Part shown: positions 33,462 to 41,680 of the stretch, in pieces | Position numbering within the stretch: the first letter of the stretch is position 1 | Layout of the letters: each line of letters opens with the position of its first letter | Origin: Micavibrio_A sp964539025 | GTDB lineage: Bacteria > Pseudomonadota > Alphaproteobacteria > Micavibrionales > Micavibrionaceae | Assembly (NCBI GenBank): GCA_964539025.1 | Contig: CAZIFA010000002.1 | Location: 248,001 to 312,000, forward strand | Direction of reading: 5' to 3' | Length of the DNA stretch: 64,000 nt | Notes under the pieces: model-generated | The model's input: the letters and a program-made list of their open reading frames with translations, nothing else | What the model was told of the DNA's origin: nothing | Database searches by the model: none | Program-made: the position numbers and the translations under genes

Positions 33462-35055
33462 GCGATGTAAAGAGCAGTTCCGCACCACGCGTGAACCTAG
33501 CTTCATAAGGGGATAATTTCAGACCGCCTGATTCGACACTTTTTGCCGTCAGGTTAAAGGCGCAGGAAACCACTTCGTTGCCTTGCCCACGATCATATAG
33601 CAAAACATCGTCCCGTCCGGTGTCCTTGAACTTTATATCGCCGGTGATAAGCGCACTCTCACCACGACGCCAATGCAGGAAATTCTTCGTGAATTCAAGA
33701 GTAGAACCAGGGTCAGCCTTTTGCGCCTCAGCATTCAGCGCCAGGTGCGCCGCCAGAACCGGAAGCCAGCTATCATTACCCTTTGTAAATCCACCCATAG
33801 CATTGCCCGTCCAGGGCATCGGCGTGCGACTGCCATCGCGCCCCTTCCATTTTGGATAGAGATATTTTCCCCATGGATCGAGAATTTTTTCGAACGGTAT
33901 ATCCGCTTCGGGCAGGCCAAGCTCTTCCCCTTGAAAAATAAAGGGCGTGCCTCGTAACGAGCACAATAATGCGACAAGCATTTTGGACAGGCGCGAGTCA
34001 TGGCCGTAATCAGTGCCAGACCAGCGCGACGCAGCGCGCATGACGTCGTGATTGGAGATAGCCCAGGCGGGCCAGCTATCACCGGGCTGTGCCATCTGTT
34101 CTTCGAGCTTGGCGCGAAACATGCTTGCAGGCGGGACCGCGCCTTTGTTGGTCATCAAGGCAAAGCTATAGGCCGTGTGTAGAACGTCCGGTGTCGCCGT
34201 ATATTCGGCGGCCACCTTGAATGAATTGTCATCGCCGATTTCGGCAAGCGTCATGCGATTTGGATATTCATCGACCAGCGCGCGTATTTTGCGGATCAGG
34301 CCCATATTTTCCGGTTGCGATTTATCATAGATATGCGATTGCATCGCGTAGGCATCTTTGAATTCCAGTTGCGAGGCAAGCCCGCCGTCGGTGCGCGGCG
34401 GATTATCGCGCAGTTGTTTGTCGTAGAAGCAAAAATTGATGACATCAAGACGCAACCCATCGACACCAAGGTCGAGCCAAAAACGACATTGCCGGAGCAT
34501 TTCTTCGATAACGGCGGGGTTGTGATAATTTAAGTCGGGCTGTTCTTTTAAAAAACTATGCAGATAATATTGCCCGCGCAGCGGGCTGAACTGCCACGCA
34601 GAACCGCCAAAAATCGAAAGCCAGTTGTTGGGCGGCGTGCCATCCGCTTTCGGATCGGCCCAGACATACCAATCCGATTTAGGGTTATCGGCGCTCTGCA
34701 TGCTTTCTTTGAACCACGGATGTTCTTCGGATGTGTGGTTCATCACGATATCGACGATGATCTTGATATTAAGTTTGTGCGCCTTATCAAGCAGCACCCG
34801 AAAATCATCCAACGTACCGAACATCGGATCGACATCGCAGTAATCCGAAACGTCGTAGCCGTAATCTTTCATAGGCGATTTAAAAAAGGGGGAGAGCCAT
34901 ACACCTTCCACGCCCAGCGCGGCGATATAATCCAGTTTTTCCGTTATACCTTTCAGATCGCCAACACCCTTGGCGCCGCTGTCTTTATAGCTGCGCGGAT
35001 AAACCTGATACATCACCCCGCCGCGCCACCATTCCGATCCTATGGATTTAGACAT
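33451..35055 (-). CDS. Glycoside hydrolase family 13, alpha-glucosidase type
   Basis: A 534-residue cytoplasmic GH13 enzyme starting with WWRGGVMYQVYPRSYKDS, like oligo-1,6-glucosidases and alpha-glucosidases. The four GH13 regions are intact: DIVMNHTS, GLRLDVIN (nucleophile Asp), TLAEIGDD (acid/base Glu) and ISNHDVMR (transition-state Asp). It hydrolyses alpha-glucosides such as maltose, isomaltose or trehalose-like sugars; specificity is open. The ATG at 35055 has a GGGGA ribosome-binding site; ATGs at 35076 and 35094 have none. No sugar transporter is adjacent. Confidence 0.92.
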   Translation of the reverse strand: MSKSIGSEWWRGGVMYQVYPRSYKDSGAKGVGDLKGITEKLDYIAALGVEGVWLSPFFKSPMKDYGYDVSDYCDVDPMFGTLDDFRVLLDKAHKLNIKIIVDIVMNHTSEEHPWFKESMQSADNPKSDWYVWADPKADGTPPNNWLSIFGGSAWQFSPLRGQYYLHSFLKEQPDLNYHNPAVIEEMLRQCRFWLDLGVDGLRLDVINFCFYDKQLRDNPPRTDGGLASQLEFKDAYAMQSHIYDKSQPENMGLIRKIRALVDEYPNRMTLAEIGDDNSFKVAAEYTATPDVLHTAYSFALMTNKGAVPPASMFRAKLEEQMAQPGDSWPAWAISNHDVMRAASRWSGTDYGHDSRLSKMLVALLCSLRGTPFIFQGEELGLPEADIPFEKILDPWGKYLYPKWKGRDGSRTPMPWTGNAMGGFTKGNDSWLPVLAAHLALNAEAQKADPGSTLEFTKNFLHWRRGESALITGDIKFKDTGRDDVLLYDRGQGNEVVSCAFNLTAKSVESGGLKLSPYEARFTRGAELLFTSLKV

Positions 35056-35214
35056 AGATATATCCCCGCTTGACATCAAATATCTATCGCACACAAGCGG
35101 GCAATAGAAAAGAGCGGCTTAACCCTTTGTTCATGTTTCCTTAAATCTCTATTCACCATATGGGCGTAGAACAGAAATTAGATACTGGTTTTACAAACTC
35201 AGGATACCTCGCCC

Positions 35215-35844
35215 ATGTCTGCCGTTACCAAAGAAGATGTCGCAAGATTGCACGCCTATCTGGTCGTGCCCGTTGCCGTTGCAGATGCACTGCAGACGGG
35301 TGAGCCACTCGACGGCGAAACGCAATACGGGCTGCACGTATCCTTATCCGAAATCGATCCGGATTCCGCCCTGTTGGCAATCGCATTATCGGCGTATCGT
35401 ATTGCGCTTGAGTTCACGCATGACATTCCCGTTGCCACCGCGCTGAAAATGGAAGCCAATAAAATTATTCAAGATTACGCGCCAGACTGGCTCGCCAACT
35501 ATCACAACCATCCTATTCAGGGCGATGATCTCTTTGATCTTCTCACCCATGTTCCAGAAGACCTCGAATGCATGGCGGACCTGCTGGAATCGGTTCAGGT
35601 TTCGATCCGTGATGACGACCACCCCGCGCATACGCTCTGCTCCGTGCTCGCCATTCAGGCCCGGGCGCATATGGAGATTGCCGATTACGTCTTAACCGAA
35701 CTCGAAAACGAAAAATTCGATGATTTTGAAGAATTCGATGGCGTCTGCGATGTTCGGCCATCCATGATCTTCGCCGATAAAGCCCCCCAGCCCGCGCCGG
35801 GCAGCAATATCATCTTGTTCCCGGCCCATCGCTGCCGCCGTTAA
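35215..35844 (+). CDS. Unknown acidic protein
   Basis: A 209-residue soluble protein I do not recognise. It is strongly acidic (many Asp/Glu, including LENEKFDDFEEFDG) apart from a basic last few residues (RCRR), and predicted mainly helical. There is no signal peptide. It is a single gene: the glucosidase is divergent, and the HIT gene is convergent with stop codons directly abutting. Codon use looks like the surrounding housekeeping genes, so it is probably a native gene. Confidence 0.65.
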   Translation: MSAVTKEDVARLHAYLVVPVAVADALQTGEPLDGETQYGLHVSLSEIDPDSALLAIALSAYRIALEFTHDIPVATALKMEANKIIQDYAPDWLANYHNHPIQGDDLFDLLTHVPEDLECMADLLESVQVSIRDDDHPAHTLCSVLAIQARAHMEIADYVLTELENEKFDDFEEFDGVCDVRPSMIFADKAPQPAPGSNIILFPAHRCRR

Positions 35845-36204
35845 TTAACCCTGTACCATCGGCCCGATATTTTTACCGCCCAGAAGATGGACGTGAAAAT
35901 GCGGCACTTCCTGCCCGCCATTCAGGCCGGTGTTGGCGATGGTTCGAAAACCGTCATTCGCAATGCCCAGATCGTTTGCAACCTTGGAAACCGCGCGGTA
36001 AAAGCCCGCGATCTCCGCCTCGCTCGCATGAGCGCCAAAATCGACGATGGACATATATTTTCCCTTGGGGATCACCAGAACATGCACGGGCGCCTTCGCC
36101 CCGATATCGTGGAAGGCCAGCGCGTATTCATCCTCATGCACTTTTTTGGCGGGAATTTCGCCGCGCAGGATTTTGGCGAACACATTATTGTCATCGTATA
36201 GCAT
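35845..36204 (-). CDS. HIT-family nucleotide hydrolase (HinT)
   Basis: A 119-residue histidine-triad protein. The triad is VPHFHVHLLGG near the C-terminus, and the upstream AFHDIGAKAPVHVLVIPK segment matches HinT/PKCI proteins, which hydrolyse AMP-linked amines and acyl adenylates. HIT genes are frequent neighbours of hisA-hisF-hisE in alphaproteobacteria; here it is transcribed divergently from hisA, 51 bases apart. Cytoplasmic. Confidence 0.93.
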   Translation of the reverse strand: MLYDDNNVFAKILRGEIPAKKVHEDEYALAFHDIGAKAPVHVLVIPKGKYMSIVDFGAHASEAEIAGFYRAVSKVANDLGIANDGFRTIANTGLNGGQEVPHFHVHLLGGKNIGPMVQG

Positions 36205-36255
36205 GGGTTGCTCCTTCTTCTTTACAGACGGTCCTTATTCATACTAGAAAAGTGC

Positions 36256-36978
36256 ATGATCATCTACCCCGCAATCGACCTTAAAGACGGCAAATGCGTG
36301 CGCCTGCACAAGGGCGACATGAAAGCCGCGACCGTTTATAATGATGACCCCGCCAATCAAGCGCGACAATGGGCACAGGCGGGTTTTTCGTGGCTTCATG
36401 TCGTTGATCTGAACGGCGCGGTGGGTGGCAAACCCGTAAATGTCGATGCGGTACGTACTATCATGGCTGCCTCTGACCTACCCGTTCAACTTGGCGGCGG
36501 CATCCGTTCGTTAAAGCAAATAGAACACTGGCTAGCCGAAGGCGTATCTCGCGTTATCCTGGGCACCGTGGCAGTCAAGAACCCGTCGCTGGTCAAGGAA
36601 GCCTGCAATCTTTTCCCGGGGCAAATCATGGTCGGAATCGATGCGCGCGGCACACGCGTCGCCGTCGAAGGATGGGTCGAAGAATCCGATATGGAAGTCA
36701 ACGACCTCGCCGCGATATTCGAAGATGTCGGTGTCGCCGCCATCATCTACACCGATATCAACCGCGACGGCACTGGTCAGGGCCTGAATATGTCGAACAC
36801 AATATCGCTCGCTCAATCCACCGTCATTCCGGTGATCGCCTCTGGCGGTGTAGCAAGCCTTGCCGATGTCCGCGCTGTGCGGGCGGCATCGGAATATGGC
36901 GTGATGGGCGTCGTCATCGGAACGGCGCTGTATGACGGCGCGATTGATCCCGCCCTTGCGCTGAGAGAGGCATTGTAA
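36256..36978 (+). CDS. hisA: HisA, ProFAR isomerase
   Basis: A 240-residue TIM-barrel enzyme that isomerises ProFAR to PRFAR in histidine synthesis. It begins MIIYPAIDLKDGKCVRLHKG with catalytic Asp8, has VQLGGGIRS and ends with a second phosphate site (VIPVIASGGVAS) and VVIGTALYDG. The frame is open from 36208, but the 16 extra residues are not family-like. The last base of its stop is the first base of the hisF start (TAATG), giving tight coupling. Confidence 0.96.
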   Translation: MIIYPAIDLKDGKCVRLHKGDMKAATVYNDDPANQARQWAQAGFSWLHVVDLNGAVGGKPVNVDAVRTIMAASDLPVQLGGGIRSLKQIEHWLAEGVSRVILGTVAVKNPSLVKEACNLFPGQIMVGIDARGTRVAVEGWVEESDMEVNDLAAIFEDVGVAAIIYTDINRDGTGQGLNMSNTISLAQSTVIPVIASGGVASLADVRAVRAASEYGVMGVVIGTALYDGAIDPALALREAL

Positions 36979-37739
36979 TGCTAAAAGTTCGCATCATCCC
37001 CTGCCTTGATGTGAATAACGGCCGCGTCGTGAAAGGTGTTTCTTTTGTCGATCTCGTGGATGCGGGCGACCCTGTGGAACAAGCTAAGCTTTATAATGAT
37101 CAAGGCGCAGACGAACTCACCTTTCTTGATATCACCGCCAGCCATGAAGGACGCGATACGATTTATGATGTCGTCAAACGTACGGCGGATTCCTGTTTCA
37201 TGCCGCTTACCGTCGGCGGCGGCGTGCGCACGCTCGATGATGTGCGCAAATTGCTCGATTGCGGCGCGGATAAAATTTCGGTTAACACCACGGCAATCAC
37301 CAATCCGCAATTTGTCAAAGATGCTTCCACCAAATGCGGTTCACAATGCATCGTCGTCGCCATCGACGCGCGCAAAAAATCAGACGGCAAGGGATGGGAA
37401 GTTTTCACCCATGGCGGTCGCAACGCCACCGGGCTCGACGCTATAGAATGGGCGAAGCGCATGGCGGATTACGGCGCGGGCGAAATCCTGCTGACCTCGA
37501 TGGATAAAGACGGTCAGAAATCCGGCTTCGATCTGGAATTGACGCGCAGCGTCGCCGATTCCGTGTCCATACCTGTCGTCGCCTCCGGCGGCGTGGGGAA
37601 CTTGCAGGACCTCGTCGACGGGGTAAAAATCGGCCATGCTAGCGCGGTTCTGGCCGCCTCGATCTTCCATTTTGGCACCTACACAATCGGCCAAGCCAGA
37701 CAGGCTATGGCGCAGGCCGGAATCCCAGTTCGTCTTTAA
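36978..37739 (+). CDS. hisF: HisF, imidazole glycerol phosphate synthase cyclase subunit
   Basis: A 253-residue TIM barrel that uses ammonia from HisH to convert PRFAR to IGP and AICAR. Typical motifs: RIIPCLDVNNGRVVKGVSF (catalytic Asp11), DELTFLDITAS, LTVGGGVRT, and AGEILLTSMDKDG with the second catalytic Asp, then VIPVVASGGVG-like VVASGGVGN. Its glutaminase partner hisH is 1.9 kb away on the other strand. Overlaps hisA by one base. Confidence 0.96.
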   Translation: MLKVRIIPCLDVNNGRVVKGVSFVDLVDAGDPVEQAKLYNDQGADELTFLDITASHEGRDTIYDVVKRTADSCFMPLTVGGGVRTLDDVRKLLDCGADKISVNTTAITNPQFVKDASTKCGSQCIVVAIDARKKSDGKGWEVFTHGGRNATGLDAIEWAKRMADYGAGEILLTSMDKDGQKSGFDLELTRSVADSVSIPVVASGGVGNLQDLVDGVKIGHASAVLAASIFHFGTYTIGQARQAMAQAGIPVRL

Positions 37740-37741
37740 AA

Positions 37742-37770
37742 TTGACATAAATATAAGTTCCCGATAAGAA
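37742..37770 (+). promoter_or_regulatory. Putative internal promoter of the HAD-like/hisE genes
   Basis: TTGACA at 37742-37747, an ideal 17-base spacer and TAAGAA at 37765-37770. The transcription start predicted six to seven bases downstream falls on the ATG at 37777, so the message would be leaderless. The promoter begins three bases after the hisF stop and would allow expression of the downstream pair independent of hisAF. Confidence 0.4.
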
Positions 37771-37776
37771 ACTCTG

Positions 37777-38577
37777 ATGAAACAGATACTCACCGCCGCC
37801 CGCACGGTCTGCATCCACGATTTTGACGGCGTGCACTATAATTACAAGCTTATTCCCGACTACAAAGCTTTCTTTCTTCGTGCGCGCGCAGAAGCCGCGT
37901 GCATGGTATTCAAAGGTCTGCCTATAGAAGACGCACAAATACTGAGCGCTGAAAGCGCGAAACTGGACTACAGCCTTGAGCCTTTCAAACCCGAAGCGCT
38001 CAAACGCGGCATGAATCCCGACACCGCCTTGATGGATCTGCACGCCACGGTCCATAAACGTACATTCGACATGGTCGTAGCCGAGCACCCGCATATTTTA
38101 GAACCCAACACCAGAATCATAGCTTCGCACGAGCGGCTCAAGGGCGTCGTGCGCCACGGTCTTTTAACGCAAGGCTGCGCCCAGAATTGGTCCATTCCGT
38201 TTATGGGGCACAAGGGCACTTTGCAATATTATGATTCAAACGCTCTTATCGGCCATGCGGACCTCAATGGCTTACTTAAAGCGAAAGATCCGGAAGCCAT
38301 CCGACTGATGCTTTCGCTTATGCGTGCCCAGGCACACGAAACAACTTTCACGGAAGACACTCTGATCAACCTCGAAGTCGCCAAAAGGGCTGAACCGCTC
38401 ATTTTGACCGTGCACTTCCACCATGACTCTCCATTGCAAGAACTTCCGCCTTATGTTGATATGCAGACGCGGGATATGGAATCTTACATGGCAAAGCTTG
38501 AAGCAGTCCATCTTCCCCCTTATAACAACACCTATAACGGTGCCGCATTACGGGCACGGCAGTTTGTTCGATCATGA
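37777..38577 (+). CDS. HAD-like protein inside the histidine cluster
   Basis: A 266-residue protein starting MKQILTAARTVCIHDFDGVH: DFDG fits HAD motif I (DxDx), and IIASHE near residue 115 could be motif II. Later HAD motifs are not obvious, so the fold assignment is tentative. It lies between hisF and hisE and overlaps hisE by four bases (ATGA). Histidine synthesis needs a histidinol-phosphate phosphatase, and the hisB in this window is dehydratase only; this protein is a candidate for that step, but relatives of HAD type also dephosphorylate nucleotides. There is a weak ribosome-binding site and a promoter very close to the ATG. Confidence 0.7.
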   Translation: MKQILTAARTVCIHDFDGVHYNYKLIPDYKAFFLRARAEAACMVFKGLPIEDAQILSAESAKLDYSLEPFKPEALKRGMNPDTALMDLHATVHKRTFDMVVAEHPHILEPNTRIIASHERLKGVVRHGLLTQGCAQNWSIPFMGHKGTLQYYDSNALIGHADLNGLLKAKDPEAIRLMLSLMRAQAHETTFTEDTLINLEVAKRAEPLILTVHFHHDSPLQELPPYVDMQTRDMESYMAKLEAVHLPPYNNTYNGAALRARQFVRS

Positions 38578-38894
38578 TCAAAGACATCCTCCAATCCCTG
38601 TTCGAAACTATCCTCTCCCGCAAAGGCGCGGATGCGGAAAGCTCGTACACCGCATCCCTCTTCGCCAAGGGCACGGCGAAGATAGCGCAAAAAGTCGGCG
38701 AGGAAGCCGTTGAAACCTGCATAGAGGCGTTGCAGAACAACCCTGAAAAACTCAAAGAAGAATCTGCGGACCTGCTTTATCACCTGATGGTTCTCTGGGC
38801 CGATCAGGGATTAACACCGGACGACGTGCTCAACGTGCTCGAAAAACGTCAGGGCGTTTCCGGTCATACCGAGAAATCCTCACGTAAAAAATAA
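38574..38894 (+). CDS. hisE: HisE, phosphoribosyl-ATP pyrophosphatase
   Basis: A 106-residue all-alpha NTP-pyrophosphatase that hydrolyses PR-ATP to PR-AMP, the second step of histidine synthesis. It shows the MazG-like metal-binding pattern KVGEEAVETCIEAL followed by EESADLLYHLMVLW. The C-terminus is basic (SSRKK). hisI is not fused and not in the window. Start overlaps the HAD-like gene by four bases. Confidence 0.95.
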   Translation: MIKDILQSLFETILSRKGADAESSYTASLFAKGTAKIAQKVGEEAVETCIEALQNNPEKLKEESADLLYHLMVLWADQGLTPDDVLNVLEKRQGVSGHTEKSSRKK

Positions 38895-38922
38895 ATTTAC
38901 CGGAATGTTTTTTAATATTCTT

Positions 38923-39015
38923 TTTCACCACAAAGGCACTAAGAGCACGAAGTTACACAAAGTTTTTTTAAACTTCTTTGTGATTCTTTGAGACCTTTGT
39001 GTCTTCGTGGTGAAA
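38923..39015. repeat. 93-bp hairpin repeat built of CACAAAG/CACGAAG units
   Basis: The arms TTTCACCACAAAGGCACTAA... and ...CCTTTGTGTCTTCGTGGTGAAA pair almost throughout (38923-38966 against 38970-39015). Each arm contains iterated units CACAAAG, GCACGAAG, CACAAAG about 11 bases apart. It lies between hisE and the convergent GNAT gene and could end transcription from both sides. The same kind of structure occurs at 48651-48740. Confidence 0.85.
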
Positions 39016-39052
39016 CTCTTGTCTTGCGCTGCGCGTTCTGTATTTTAGGATA

Positions 39053-39625
39053 TTACTTCTTCTCGAAAAATTTTGGATTGATGTTCTTATAATAGTACAA
39101 GGACGGCACGGCCTGCCCATCGGCATAGACCGAAAACGGATGTTCGCCGAATCTCACATATCCCATCGATTCATAAAGCTGGATAGCGCGTTCCATCGTT
39201 TTGCGCACATCGAGGTTTATGACGGCGTAGCCTTCTTTGCGCGCTTTTTCTTCTACCGTTTCGAGCAGCATTTTGGCCAGCCCGTGCCCGCGTGCCCAGG
39301 GCGCCACAAAATTCGTGGTCATTTGCAATGAGTGCGCCTGCGCTTCGTTGTTGTGCGGGGGAACGATCAATTGCGTCGTGCCGCAGATAACGCCATCAAG
39401 ACGTGCAACGAACAGCCAGCGCGACGGCGCGGCAATCACACCCTGCCAGTATCTTTCCAGCATCGAACGTTCCGGAACATCTACCCAGCCGAAACCGCCG
39501 CCGCCTTCAATCGCGGCATCGGTTGCATCGCATAAATCGTTGAGATCCGCCTTCGATAGGCTTTCGGTGATTTGTTCAACCGTAACGGTGGGGTTTTGAA
39601 CCTTGAGGTTGTTTTGATCCGTCAT
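39053..39625 (-). CDS. GNAT-family N-acetyltransferase
   Basis: A 190-residue GNAT protein. The acetyl-CoA site reads VAPWARGHGLAKMLLETVEE (motif A, R/QxxGxG/A), and the later IQLYESMGYVRFGEHPF is the typical end of the domain. It lies 15 bases downstream of hisH on the same strand, so it is probably cotranscribed with it. The acceptor is unknown; amino acids, peptides and aminoglycosides are common for such proteins. Confidence 0.88.
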   Translation of the reverse strand: MTDQNNLKVQNPTVTVEQITESLSKADLNDLCDATDAAIEGGGGFGWVDVPERSMLERYWQGVIAAPSRWLFVARLDGVICGTTQLIVPPHNNEAQAHSLQMTTNFVAPWARGHGLAKMLLETVEEKARKEGYAVINLDVRKTMERAIQLYESMGYVRFGEHPFSVYADGQAVPSLYYYKNINPKFFEKK

Positions 39626-39640
39626 CTTCGCCTCGCTTCG

Positions 39641-40306
39641 TTATGGTTTCCAATGTAGAAAGCCACGGATTAAATCAAGCCCCGCCTGTTGGCTTTTTTC
39701 CGGATGGAATTGACATCCGATCATATTGTCTTTTGCGACGATGGCGGTGAATTCCCCGCCGTAATCGCATCGTGCCGCAATATCTTTGGTATCTCTACAT
39801 TGGAACACAAAAGAGTGAACAAAATAAAAATCTTTTAATGCTGCGCCTGCGTCTTTTGTGATGCTCTGCAACACAGGATGGGAATCACCCGCGGGAATCA
39901 GCGTATTCCAGCCCATATGCGGTATCTTCAGCATAGGATCGGATGGTGTCATTTTTACGACGTCGCCCGCAATCCAGCCCAACCCCTTGTGCTCGCCAAA
40001 TTCAAGGCCTCGCGTCGCCATCAACTGCATGCCAACGCAAATGCCAAAAAACGGCGTCGCTTGCTTGATCACTTTTTCTTCCAGCGCTTCGACCATACCC
40101 GCAACATTGCGAAGACCGGAGATACAATCGCCGAACGCGCCCTGCCCCGGCAAAACGATGCGATCGGCCTTACGAACAAAATTCGCATCTGCCGTAATCG
40201 TCACCGTGCCCGCCACGCCCTCGTTTTTAAGGACATGCTCGAACGATTTCGCGGCGGAACGGAGGTTGCCGGACCCATAATCGATGATGGCGATGCTTTG
40301 GCTCAT
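39641..40306 (-). CDS. hisH: HisH, IGP synthase glutaminase subunit
   Basis: A 221-residue class I glutamine amidotransferase supplying ammonia to HisF. It starts IAIIDYGSGNLRSAAKSFEH; the nucleophile Cys lies in FFGICVGMQLM, and the His/Glu pair in CQFHPEKSQQAG. VLPGQGAFGDC forms the oxyanion region. It is transcribed divergently from hisD (63 bases between starts) and is separate from hisF. Confidence 0.95.
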   Translation of the reverse strand: MSQSIAIIDYGSGNLRSAAKSFEHVLKNEGVAGTVTITADANFVRKADRIVLPGQGAFGDCISGLRNVAGMVEALEEKVIKQATPFFGICVGMQLMATRGLEFGEHKGLGWIAGDVVKMTPSDPMLKIPHMGWNTLIPAGDSHPVLQSITKDAGAALKDFYFVHSFVFQCRDTKDIAARCDYGGEFTAIVAKDNMIGCQFHPEKSQQAGLDLIRGFLHWKP

Positions 40307-40369
40307 ATTATCTTTACGTCTTGCCTGAATTTGTGCTTTTGTACCCTGAAATTACGAAAGATTCCAAGG

Positions 40370-41680
40370 ATGAATATAGGTTTTTATTATTGGCCTTCCA
40401 TAGATGACGCGACAAAAGAGCGCCTGCTCCGCCGCGGTCAGGCCGAAATCGATGATGTCAGCGCCAAAGTCCGCCCGATTCTGGAGGATGTCCGGACCCG
40501 CGGCGATGCGGCCCTGCTCGAATACGCCAGAAAATTCGACAAGGCCGACCTTCAATTCCTGAAAGTCTCATCCGCCGAACTAGAAGCTGCCCGTAAATCC
40601 GTCGATCCAAAACTCAAGGCTGCGCTGGATCGCTGCGCGGCGAACGTACGCAAATTCCACGAAGAACAGATGCGCCGAGTAGAGCAAAGCTGGATGGTCG
40701 AAATCGAACCCGGCGTAATGGCGGGTGAACGGGTCACCCCCATTTCCTCAGTTGGTCTTTATGTCCCCGGCGGAAAAAACCTTTTCCCCTCTTCTTTGTA
40801 TATGCTGGCCATCCCCGCGGTCGTTGCGAAAGTGCCGCAAATCATTCTGATGACGCCTCCGCGCCCCGACGGATCGGTCAGCGATGTGATTTTATACGCC
40901 GCTGAAATTTCCGGTGTCACCGAGATTTACAAAGTCGGCGGTGCGCAGGCGATCGCCGCTATGGCCTATGGCACGCAAACAATTCCCAAGGTTCACAAAG
41001 TTCTTGGGCCCTGTTCGCCATATGGCGCCGCCGCAAAACAATTGCTCGGCGGACTGATAAACCCCGGCATGCCGGCAGGACCGAGCGAGGCGATTATTTT
41101 GTGCGATGAAAGCGCCGATCCGGACAATACAATTCTCGATGTCTTGAACGAAGCAGAACACGGGCCGGATTCCGCAGGTCTTCTCATCACGCACGACAAG
41201 AAGCTTGCGGACTATGTGCACAAAGGTTTGTTAGAGGCTGTTGCCAAGTTGCCCGAGCCGCAGAAGGGATATCTGATCACCAACATGGCGGCGTATTCCG
41301 GCGTGATTTTGACGGACTCGCTCGATCAATCAATTGAAGTCTGCAATCTCTATGCACCCGAACATGTCGTGCTCAAAACCCGCGATGCGGAAAAACTTTT
41401 GCCGCGCCTGACCAACGCCGGAGAGATTCTCATCGGTGAAAACTCGCCCTCCTCGCTCGGTAATTACGGCATCGGCGTCAACCATGTTCTGCCTACGGGC
41501 GGGATGGCGCATTCTTATTCCTGCACATCGGTATGGGATTATCTGAAACGAACGTCACTGGCGAAGGTCGATGCGCAAGGTTTGAATGCGCTGAAATCTG
41601 CCGTCACAGCCATGGCTGATTACGAAGGCTTCCCCGCGCACGGCAACGTTCTGCGCATGAGAAAAATCTACAACGATTAA
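40370..41680 (+). CDS. hisD: Histidinol dehydrogenase homologue with altered zinc ligands
   Basis: A 436-residue HisD-family protein (L-histidinol to histidine, two NAD+ oxidations). Family blocks are clear: VGLYVPGGKNLFPSSLYM, KVGGAQAIAAMAYGT, MPAGPSEAIIL, AEHGPDSAG, LYAPEHVVL (catalytic Glu-His) and NHVLPTGG. Compared with E. coli HisD the zinc ligands differ: Gln259 is Glu (NEAEH), Asp360 is Asn (LGNYG), while His262 and His419 (FPAHGN) stay. The GPGN segment reads GPCSPYGAAAK. It may be a divergent but working HisD or a paralogue for another alcohol. The frame extends upstream to 39878 only as the shadow of hisH; the ATG at 40370 follows CCAAGG. Confidence 0.88.
   Translation: MNIGFYYWPSIDDATKERLLRRGQAEIDDVSAKVRPILEDVRTRGDAALLEYARKFDKADLQFLKVSSAELEAARKSVDPKLKAALDRCAANVRKFHEEQMRRVEQSWMVEIEPGVMAGERVTPISSVGLYVPGGKNLFPSSLYMLAIPAVVAKVPQIILMTPPRPDGSVSDVILYAAEISGVTEIYKVGGAQAIAAMAYGTQTIPKVHKVLGPCSPYGAAAKQLLGGLINPGMPAGPSEAIILCDESADPDNTILDVLNEAEHGPDSAGLLITHDKKLADYVHKGLLEAVAKLPEPQKGYLITNMAAYSGVILTDSLDQSIEVCNLYAPEHVVLKTRDAEKLLPRLTNAGEILIGENSPSSLGNYGIGVNHVLPTGGMAHSYSCTSVWDYLKRTSLAKVDAQGLNALKSAVTAMADYEGFPAHGNVLRMRKIYND

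Noticed and set aside
39878..40369. Upstream extension of the hisD reading frame to a 600-residue protein.
   Set aside because: The added 164 codons lie antisense to hisH and do not resemble any HisD N-terminus; the ATG at 40370 begins the family sequence.
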